From the NCBI GenBank assembly GCA_030044455.1, contig JASHVU010000724.1, positions 1 to 6,504 on the forward strand: a DNA stretch of 6,504 nt. The letters are read 5' to 3'. Of this stretch, positions 1-5,396 are shown in pieces. Position 1 is the first letter of the stretch. Each line of letters opens with the position of its first letter. The translations under genes were made by a program, and so were the position numbers. Under the pieces are notes generated by a model. The model saw nothing but the letters and a program-made list of their open reading frames with translations, was not told where the DNA came from and did not search any database. The DNA is from Acidobacteriaceae bacterium. Lineage in GTDB: Bacteria > Acidobacteriota > Terriglobia > Terriglobales > Acidobacteriaceae.

Positions 1-2089
1 GCGTGCGCTCGGCATAGAACTGGGCCAGGCGGCTGCGCAGCTCTTCAGTGCTGAACGACTCCTGAAATGGTATGTTGTATTTCTTAAGAGAAGCTCGTAC
101 ACGGTCGCGCGGAAACATCGTCGATCCTTTGACGACCGTCGCCGGCGCAATCGCATTCACGCGCACGTTAGGCGCGAGCGAGACGGCCAGTTCACGCACC
201 AGGTGCGACAGCGCTGCCTTGCTCACGTCGTAGGCCTCGCTACCCCGTTTGGCCACCACTGCATTGGCTGAAGTGGTAAAGACCACCTGCCCGTGCAGAC
301 CCTGTTCCTCGAAGATTTTTGCAACTTCGTTGGCCAGCAGATAATTAGCCGTCACATTCACGTCGAGAGTCAGTGCCCACTGCGCGTCGGAAATCACGCC
401 GTCCGGCGCTGAGGCAAACAATGCCGCGGTGTTTACCAGAATGTCCACTCCGCCGAATGCCGCCACCACGGCATCAAGGGCGGCGCGAATCGCCTCGCGG
501 TTGCAAATGTCGACCTCCGTGGCGCAGGTGAACTCCGCTGAAGTGAGACTGGCCAGCTCAGCCTGCACGCGAATCGCGCCCTCGATATCGCGATCGGCAA
601 CCACCACGTGCGCGCCGCGTGCCGCAGCAAGCCGGGCAACCTCGCGTCCGATACCGTTGGCCGCGCCGACAATCAGGATCACGCGCCGGCTCAGCTCCTT
701 TTCAGAGGGCTGGCGGCGAATCTTGGCTTCTTCAAGCACCCAATATTCGATGCGAAAGGCTTCAAGCGCCGGAAGCGCAACATAATTTGAAAACACCTTG
801 AAGCTTGCCGGATCCATGCCGGGTTGGCACTGCGGAACGACACTCGGCGGAGCGGCGTCTCTATCGGCCAGCAGGCTGGCTCCATCCATCACATGAATGG
901 CATTGGTATAGAACTCGCCGGTAATGCGCGCCTCGGTCTTGTTCTTGCCGAAACTGAACATGCCCAGGCCGGCGATCAGCACGACCGTTGGGCTCGCATC
1001 GCGTATCGCCGGTGAGGTGGCCGTGGCAAAGGCGCGATAGTAGGCGCGGTACTGCTTGCGATATTCGGCGAGCGTGCGGTCGATGTGCTGCTTCAACTCG
1101 TCGATGCCTTCCCTTGCGGCCCAGGGCACAAACAGGGGACGAATCTTGGTGCGGATGAAGTGATCGGGGCAGCTCGTGCCCAGGTACGCCAGTTCCCTGG
1201 CGTGAGCCGAGTTTACAAATTCGAGCACGTCGGGCGCGTCGGTGAAGCTTGCGATCCAGCGGTTCTGGGCGCAGATCCGGCCACGTAGAAACGGTGCAAC
1301 CCTGATGGCGAGATCTTTGCGGTTTTCGCGCGCCGGAACGGCCTCCCCGCCAAAATGCGCCTTGCCTTGGCCGTGCTTCTCAATAAACTGGCCAATGCTG
1401 TCGATGACGCTAAGCGTATTCAGATAGCACTCGCGCTGCGTTTCACCCCAAGTAAACAGGCCATGACCTCCCAGCACGATTCCGTCGCAGCCGGGATTCT
1501 GCTCAACAGCGCGCTTCATCATCATGGCCAGCTCGAACCCCGGGCGCTGCCAGGGAATCCATATCAGCTGGTGGCCGAATTCGCGGTTGAACTCCTCCAT
1601 GCGCACTTTGCCGTTGGCGCTCGCGGCCAGCGCAATTCCCCAGTCCGGGTGCAGGTGGTCGACATGCTTGAACGGTAGAAAGCCGTGCAGCGGAGTATCG
1701 ATCGAGGCCGCAACAGGGTTGTTGCGAAACGCACACAGCGGATACATGGCCACCATGTCGTCTTCGCTGTCTGCGCCCTTGTAGCTGCGCTCCAGCGCCA
1801 GCAGCTTTTCCTGGTAGAGTGTGGCGAAGCCGGTTCGCTTCATGCTGCCCAGGTCGCCGCCCGAGCCTTTCACCCACAGCACTTCCACCGGCTCGCCGGT
1901 CAGCGGATCTGTCTCACTTACTTTCGAGCTGGTGTTGCCGCCGGCAAAGTTGGTAATGCGCAAGTCGGAGCCCAGCAGGTTGGAACGATACCGCAGCATC
2001 TCCGGCTCATCGAGCGTTGCGGCAAGGCTCGAGTCCCAACGATCCTCGAGGAATTTCAGTGTAGTAGAGGCGGATGTTGCCAGTGTCAT
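1..2089 (-). CDS. rhaD: Bifunctional rhamnulose-1-phosphate aldolase / L-lactaldehyde dehydrogenase, C-terminus cut by window edge
   Basis: I translated the minus strand by hand: 696 codons run from the ATG at 2089 to the window edge with no stop. Residues ~1-400 form a class II (zinc) aldolase domain, with GGNTSSK at 50-56, the zinc-binding stretch HVDHLHPD at 142-149 and the third histidine in GGHGLFTWG (His209). Residues ~465-696 form a short-chain dehydrogenase with the nucleotide loop GAANGIG (475-481) and a complete tetrad Asn578, Ser607, Tyr620, Lys624 (YDVSK). Family knowledge: the aldolase half makes DHAP and L-lactaldehyde, and the dehydrogenase half oxidises lactaldehyde to L-lactate with NAD. 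The protein is cytoplasmic. Roughly 45-50 C-terminal residues should lie beyond position 1. A TGA lies in frame just upstream, so this ATG is the earliest start; its Shine-Dalgarno is weak. It is the last gene visible in the operon, 74 bp after the regulator. The SDR loop has Val474 where Thr is usual. Confidence 0.95.
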   Translation of the reverse strand, partial: MTLATSASTTLKFLEDRWDSSLAATLDEPEMLRYRSNLLGSDLRITNFAGGNTSSKVSETDPLTGEPVEVLWVKGSGGDLGSMKRTGFATLYQEKLLALERSYKGADSEDDMVAMYPLCAFRNNPVAASIDTPLHGFLPFKHVDHLHPDWGIALAASANGKVRMEEFNREFGHQLIWIPWQRPGFELAMMMKRAVEQNPGCDGIVLGGHGLFTWGETQRECYLNTLSVIDSIGQFIEKHGQGKAHFGGEAVPARENRKDLAIRVAPFLRGRICAQNRWIASFTDAPDVLEFVNSAHARELAYLGTSCPDHFIRTKIRPLFVPWAAREGIDELKQHIDRTLAEYRKQYRAYYRAFATATSPAIRDASPTVVLIAGLGMFSFGKNKTEARITGEFYTNAIHVMDGASLLADRDAAPPSVVPQCQPGMDPASFKVFSNYVALPALEAFRIEYWVLEEAKIRRQPSEKELSRRVILIVGAANGIGREVARLAAARGAHVVVADRDIEGAIRVQAELASLTSAEFTCATEVDICNREAIRAALDAVVAAFGGVDILVNTAALFASAPDGVISDAQWALTLDVNVTANYLLANEVAKIFEEQGLHGQVVFTTSANAVVAKRGSEAYDVSKAALSHLVRELAVSLAPNVRVNAIAPATVVKGSTMFPRDRVRASLKKYNIPFQESFSTEELRSRLAQFYAERT

Positions 2090-2105
2090 AGTCGGCCATT
2101 CTCAA

Positions 2106-2162
2106 GGGAATTCAGATAGACGCTCTCTTCAATCATACAGCCGCAAACGACCGTCAATTCCC
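2106..2162 (-). promoter_or_regulatory. Possible weak promoter and inverted repeat ahead of rhaD
   Basis: The 74-bp gap between the regulator stop and the rhaD start holds, on the minus strand, TTGACG (2157-2152) and TATGAT (2137-2132). Each matches a sigma-70 hexamer at five of six bases, but the spacer is only 14 bp, three short of ideal. A perfect 7-bp inverted repeat GGGAATT/AATTCCC (2162-2156 and 2112-2106) brackets these hexamers, with its left arm overlapping the -35-like box. This could be an operator-promoter for rhaD, or chance in AT-richer intergenic DNA. No terminator hairpin is visible in the gap, so read-through from the regulator gene is equally possible. Confidence 0.2.
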
Positions 2163-2163
2163 G

Positions 2164-3321
2164 TTATTCGAGAGATTCGGCGGGCGGCAAATTGGCGTCA
2201 ATTCGAGCGGGCAAAATGTCAGCGGCATCCGGCGCAGGGTTCAAACTTTCGGCAGTCACAGCACGGTGATGAACGTAGTTATACGGAGGCACGGTGTAGC
2301 CGCGAAGAATTGCAATACCAAGCTGGATGAGTCGTGGACCGTAGCTCTCGGCCTCATGCGAGATAGAGCCAATGATGGCGCTGGCGCCCTTGCGCAGCTC
2401 CTCGAGCACCTCAGGGATGCAATCCTGGCCGACAATCGCGAAGTTGTCTTCGTTGCCTGTCTCGCGAATCGCATCCAGCACACCCAGCGCGCTTGAGTCA
2501 GTTGCCGTGGCCACAAGCGTACGTTCCCCTGAAGCTGAGCTGCGCAAGAACTTCAGCATCGCCAAACGGCTGGCCTCGCGCATGCCTCGGCCGTCAATCT
2601 GTACGAATTGCGCAGCGGCCAAACCAGGCAGGCGTTCGCGAATGCTGTCGAATGCTCCTGCAATACGGCTTTGCACAAAGCTGCCAGCTTCGCTGAATCC
2701 AACCCCCAGCACCCGGTCCGCCTTTCCTTTCCAGTAGCGCACAACATGTTGCGCCAGCATGGCGCCTGCCTCGTAGCCCACTTCAAAATTGTCCACTCCG
2801 AAATAAGTTGCGTTGGGGTGGGGCACGTCGATCGCCACCAGTGGAATATCAGCCTTCTTCAGGATATAGGCCACGCGCGGAGCAACGGCCTCCTCTACCT
2901 GGAATTCGAGCACGAGGTCAACGCGCTTGACCACAAATTCTTCGGCATTGTGCACGGCAACATCGGGATCGAAGCGGTTGTCGAGTATCAGCAGTTCAAC
3001 ACCCGCTGCAGCCGCCGCGGCATTCACGCTGTGCGTCAGGGCCACCGAAAATGGAAGATCGGCGCTCTGCACCGCGAACCCGAAGTGCAGCCGGCGCGGC
3101 CGCGATACCAGCCGGTACTGGCCGTTCTGCGCCTGGGCCAGGTAGCCGCGGTGCACGAGAGTCTTCAAGATTCGATAGACGCTCGTCTTGGAGATGTTGG
3201 TCTGCTGATAGACGTCCTCAAGGGTCAAGGGCGCATGATCGCGCTCGAACAGCTCGATCACGTCGAGCGCCTTGGAGAGAATCGGAATCAGGTATAGCCG
3301 CTTGATTTTGGCCTTGGGCAT
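2164..3321 (-). CDS. IclR-type winged-helix / periplasmic-binding-protein fusion transcriptional regulator
   Basis: 385 residues. Residues ~8-72 are an IclR-type winged helix: the segment starting YLIPILSKALDVIELF leads to helix-turn-helix TNISKTSVYRILKTLVHRGY (41-60) and the wing QNGQYRLV (65-72). From ~90 to ~355 the protein is a periplasmic-binding-protein-like sugar domain (RbsB/LacI C-terminal type), with VDLVLEFQ (134-141), IPLVAIDVPHPNATYFGVDN (159-178) and IVGQD (296-300). There is no signal peptide or membrane segment, so it is a cytoplasmic DNA-binding sensor rather than a transport protein. Ordinary IclR proteins carry a different ligand domain, and LacI proteins a different DNA-binding head. 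Its place between rhaI and rhaD suggests it senses rhamnose or a pathway intermediate and controls this operon; that is inference. The ATG at 3321 is chosen because GAGGA sits 8 bases upstream; the GTG at 3327 is too close to it. Confidence 0.88.
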   Translation of the reverse strand: MPKAKIKRLYLIPILSKALDVIELFERDHAPLTLEDVYQQTNISKTSVYRILKTLVHRGYLAQAQNGQYRLVSRPRRLHFGFAVQSADLPFSVALTHSVNAAAAAAGVELLILDNRFDPDVAVHNAEEFVVKRVDLVLEFQVEEAVAPRVAYILKKADIPLVAIDVPHPNATYFGVDNFEVGYEAGAMLAQHVVRYWKGKADRVLGVGFSEAGSFVQSRIAGAFDSIRERLPGLAAAQFVQIDGRGMREASRLAMLKFLRSSASGERTLVATATDSSALGVLDAIRETGNEDNFAIVGQDCIPEVLEELRKGASAIIGSISHEAESYGPRLIQLGIAILRGYTVPPYNYVHHRAVTAESLNPAPDAADILPARIDANLPPAESLE

Positions 3322-3384
3322 TTGCACTTTCCTCGCTCAGCGCCGCGCCGGGCGCGCCATCAAACCCTCTATTTTAGGGCATTT
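3322..3384 (-). other. rhaI-regulator intergenic gap with GC-rich palindrome
   Basis: This is a 63-bp gap. Apart from the regulator's ribosome binding site it holds a GC-only inverted repeat, CGCGCC-G-GGCGCG on the plus strand (3344-3356), extending to the 8-bp palindrome GGCGCGCC (3351-3358). There is no T-run after it in the transcribed direction, so it is not a typical intrinsic terminator. It could be an operator or chance. A TAAAAT hexamer on the minus strand just after the rhaI stop has no recognisable -35 partner, so I call no promoter. Confidence 0.35.
3330..3334 (-). promoter_or_regulatory. Ribosome binding site deciding the regulator start
   Basis: Minus-strand GAGGA lies 8 bases before the ATG at 3321 but only 2 bases before the in-frame GTG at 3327. 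The spacing favours ATG, trimming two residues from the longest reading. Confidence 0.7.
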
Positions 3385-4578
3385 TCATGCGTAGCTGCTC
3401 ACTGCCGTGCTGCGTTTTTCGCGCTCCCGCGCGATGCGTTCTACGTAACCGCTCGCAGCCAGCGCTGCCAGCGGGTCGGCAGGCAATCCGCGAGCCTCGC
3501 GCCACTCACGCAGCAAAGGACGAACGTCGGTCCAGAATGCGCCGCGATACATCTCCTCGGCCGCCACCAGGCTGCAATCCCGCTGATGGATGGCGAGCTG
3601 CTCGCGATCGACGAGCGCAGCCTTCAGAAACAGCTCCTGTGCTGCAACCACGGTCTGCACCATTGCTTCCACTTTGCCCTTCAGGTTGTGGCTCTGATCG
3701 ATCATGAATGCGATGTCGAGCTTGATGCCGTCGCTCGCAGCGCAGAGAATCTCGTGAAAGATACGGAAGATCTGATAAGGGTCGATGGAGCCCAGAGTGA
3801 GATCGTCGTCGGCATAACGCCGGTCATTGAAGTGGAAGCCGCCCAGCAAGCCGGTATGCAGCAGCCAGGCCACGATCTGCTCAATGTTTTGCGCCATGTA
3901 ATGATGGCCGGTGTCGACCAGCACATAGGCCTGCGGCCCGGCGTGCCGGGCGAGATGCGAAGACATTCCCCAGTCGGCAACATCGGTGTGATAGAACGCC
4001 GGCTCGAAAGGCTTGTACTCAATCAGCAGTCGCTGATTGGGCAGCATCCGATCATGAGCCGCGCGAAGCGCCTCTTCAAGCCATGCAATGCGCTTGCGAA
4101 TGCTTTGCGTGCCCGGATAATTCGATCCATCGGCCATCCAAAGCGAGATGTCGCGTGAAGCCAGCGCCTTGCCGATCTCGATGCAGTCGAAGACGTGTTG
4201 GAGAGCGCGCTCGCGGATAGCCGCATCGGGATTGCACAGCGAACCAAACTTGTATTCCTGATCCTGAAAGAGATTCGGGTTGATGGAACCGGAGCGGACG
4301 CCGTAACGGTGCTCGAGTTCGCGAACCGCGCCCACGTCGTCCAACCCGTTCGGAAGATCCCACAAAACGTGCAGCGCGAGCGCAGGCGTAACGCCGGTGA
4401 GCCGGTTGACCTCGGCTGCGTCGGCAAACTTCTCTTCGATGGTGGAGGCAGCCGCGGCCTGCACAAACTTTCCAAAGCGTGTGCCGGTATTGGCAAATCC
4501 CCACGAAGGAATTTCAATCAGAAATGAATCAAGCGCCTTGAATGCCTTCTCGCGAATTGCAAAATCTGAGTTCGTCAT
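3385..4578 (-). CDS. rhaI: L-rhamnose isomerase (Pseudomonas/Rhizobium-type xylose-isomerase-like TIM barrel)
   Basis: 397 residues. It catalyses L-rhamnose to L-rhamnulose, the first catabolic step, in the cytoplasm. It resembles the Pseudomonas stutzeri type L-rhamnose isomerase rather than E. coli RhaA. The full metal-binding set I recall for that enzyme is present at a near-constant offset: Glu187 (IEYKP), Asp222 and His225 (VDTGHH), His249 (FHFND), Asp257 and Asp259 (YADDDL) and Asp294 (MIDQSH). These match structural ligands Glu219/Asp254/His281/Asp327 and catalytic ligands His257/Asp289/Asp291. Other family stretches include TGTRFGKF (31-38), YKFGSL (109-114) and FEPAFY (191-196). The start is the ATG at 4578, with AAAGG 8 bases upstream; a GTG at 4599 would add seven residues but has no better signal. 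It follows lutC by 89 bp of mostly tandem repeat and precedes the regulator by 63 bp. No key residue is missing. Confidence 0.95.
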   Translation of the reverse strand: MTNSDFAIREKAFKALDSFLIEIPSWGFANTGTRFGKFVQAAAASTIEEKFADAAEVNRLTGVTPALALHVLWDLPNGLDDVGAVRELEHRYGVRSGSINPNLFQDQEYKFGSLCNPDAAIRERALQHVFDCIEIGKALASRDISLWMADGSNYPGTQSIRKRIAWLEEALRAAHDRMLPNQRLLIEYKPFEPAFYHTDVADWGMSSHLARHAGPQAYVLVDTGHHYMAQNIEQIVAWLLHTGLLGGFHFNDRRYADDDLTLGSIDPYQIFRIFHEILCAASDGIKLDIAFMIDQSHNLKGKVEAMVQTVVAAQELFLKAALVDREQLAIHQRDCSLVAAEEMYRGAFWTDVRPLLREWREARGLPADPLAALAASGYVERIAREREKRSTAVSSYA

Positions 4579-4586
4579 TGAAATTA

Positions 4587-4591
4587 CCTTT
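4587..4591 (-). promoter_or_regulatory. Ribosome binding site of rhaI
   Basis: Minus-strand AAAGG lies 8 bases before the ATG at 4578 and supports this start over the in-frame GTG at 4599. It lies only about 20 bases downstream of the last heptamer repeat unit. Confidence 0.65.
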
Positions 4592-4611
4592 CGGACCACG
4601 GAAGGTGTTTA

Positions 4612-4690
4612 CTGGTCCCTGGTCCCTGGTCCCTGGTCCCTGGTCCCTAGTCCCTGGTCCCTGGTCCCTAGTCCCTCGTTCCCTGGTTCC
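4612..4690. repeat. Heptamer tandem repeat array at the lutC-rhaI junction
   Basis: Nine consecutive 7-bp units cover 4612-4674 on the plus strand: CTGGTCC five times, CTAGTCC, CTGGTCC twice, CTAGTCC. Two 8-bp degenerate units, CTCGTTCC and CTGGTTCC, extend the array to 4690. On the transcribed strand the unit reads GGACCAG or GGACTAG. The array crosses the end of lutC: the TAG within one GGACTAG unit (4670-4668) is the lutC stop, and the preceding units encode its last residues. The remaining units fill most of the gap to rhaI. The near-identity of units suggests recent slippage expansion (inference). Confidence 0.95.
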
Positions 4691-5396
4691 CTGCTTCTCC
4701 GTCCTTCACCACAATCACGTTCAGAAATCTCGGTCCATGCACGCCTTTGATGCGGGTCATTTCGATATCGGCGGTAGCGCTCGGTCCCGAGATCCACGTG
4801 ACCAAGGCTGGCAGCTTCTCGGCTCCCTGGCCTCCTGATCCTTGAGCCCTGACCCCTGACCCCTGTATTTCGGTCGTGCAGCGGTCGAAATACTCGGGCA
4901 GTGTCTCAACAATCTGGCTGGCGCGAAGAATGCATAAATGCCAGTCGGGCAGCAGCGTGATCACGCGTCGCCCCTCCGCGGATGAGTGATGGAGGACGAT
5001 CGTCCCCGAATCGGCAACCGCGCAGAAGCACGCAGTCAAAACGCCTTCGCAGCGTTCGATCTCTTCGCTAGCCAGTTCGCCATCGATCTTCCAGTTGAAT
5101 CCGGCCGCAAGCCACTCCTGCGGCACGCCGGCGGGCGCCACAAACGTGTTGCGGCCACCGCGGGCAAGCTGGACTGCGATCTCAGATGCGAGGTCATCAG
5201 GCGCACACTCGGCAACCTCGGCATCGTACTCGCGCAACCGCTCAATCATCTTCGCCACGCGGGCATCGGCCAAGAGCGATCCGCGACGGATGTACTCGCG
5301 CGGAATCGAATCGGATGGCGTTACGCCGGCCTTCGACGCAGCTTCTGCGCCAAGCCTTTTGAGAATTGCCGAGCGCCCCGCCAACGTTGGATTCAT
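4668..5396 (-). CDS. lutC: LutC, LUD-domain subunit of the L-lactate oxidation complex
   Basis: 242 residues, close to the usual ~240 for LutC. LutC works with LutA and LutB in cytoplasmic, iron-sulfur-dependent oxidation of L-lactate to pyruvate. LUD-family stretches are AVADSGTIVL (126-135), LLPDWHLCILRASQIV (148-163), SGPSATADIE (203-212) and GVHGP (218-222). The ATG at 5396 overlaps the lutB stop as ATGA, so translational coupling is likely. An open frame continues 70 codons upstream inside lutB but lacks LutC similarity. There are two oddities, both linked to heptamer repeats. Residues 178-192 (QGSGVRAQGSGGQGA) form a low-complexity insert in the loop before WISGPS. The tail GNQGTRD (236-242) and the stop codon come from the junction array. 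The core domain looks intact, so the protein is probably functional. Confidence 0.93.
   Translation of the reverse strand: MNPTLAGRSAILKRLGAEAASKAGVTPSDSIPREYIRRGSLLADARVAKMIERLREYDAEVAECAPDDLASEIAVQLARGGRNTFVAPAGVPQEWLAAGFNWKIDGELASEEIERCEGVLTACFCAVADSGTIVLHHSSAEGRRVITLLPDWHLCILRASQIVETLPEYFDRCTTEIQGSGVRAQGSGGQGAEKLPALVTWISGPSATADIEMTRIKGVHGPRFLNVIVVKDGEAGNQGTRD
4826..4867. repeat. Diverged heptamer repeat inside lutC
   Basis: In 7-bp phase the plus strand reads CCTGGCC, TCCTGAT, CCTTGAG, CCCTGAC, CCCTGAC, CCCTGTA. The two CCCTGAC units are identical and the outer units are degenerate. On the coding strand the unit is GTCAGGG, sharing a CAGGG core with the GGACCAG unit of the junction array 136 bp away. 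Because three 7-bp units make 21 bp, the encoded peptide repeats every seven residues (QGSGVRA, then QGSGGQG). Confidence 0.75.

Noticed and set aside
2608..3297. A 229-codon plus-strand open frame opposite the regulator
   Set aside because: Antisense shadow of a well-supported gene, with no family motifs and no convincing start signal.
3344..3358. Intrinsic terminator after rhaI
   Set aside because: The stem is GC-rich but short, with almost no loop and no T-run following it on the transcribed strand.
3322..4158. A 278-codon plus-strand open frame opposite rhaI
   Set aside because: It lies antisense to a gene with all catalytic residues intact, shows no recognisable domain, and is rich in Arg, Ala and His as expected for a shadow frame in GC-rich DNA.
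4612..4690. CRISPR array or phage attachment site
   Set aside because: The units are 7 bp and directly adjacent, with no spacers, and no cas genes, integrase or tRNA are nearby.
4609..4797. Minus-strand open frame with repeated GTRDQG peptide overlapping the lutC end
   Set aside because: Another frame of the same array, overlapping conserved LutC sequence and lacking similarity to any family I know.
4397..4838. Plus-strand open frames encoding repeated GPWSLVP-like peptides
   Set aside because: The peptide is simply the heptamer array read on the non-coding strand. A 7-bp repeat without stops always gives a periodic 7-residue peptide.
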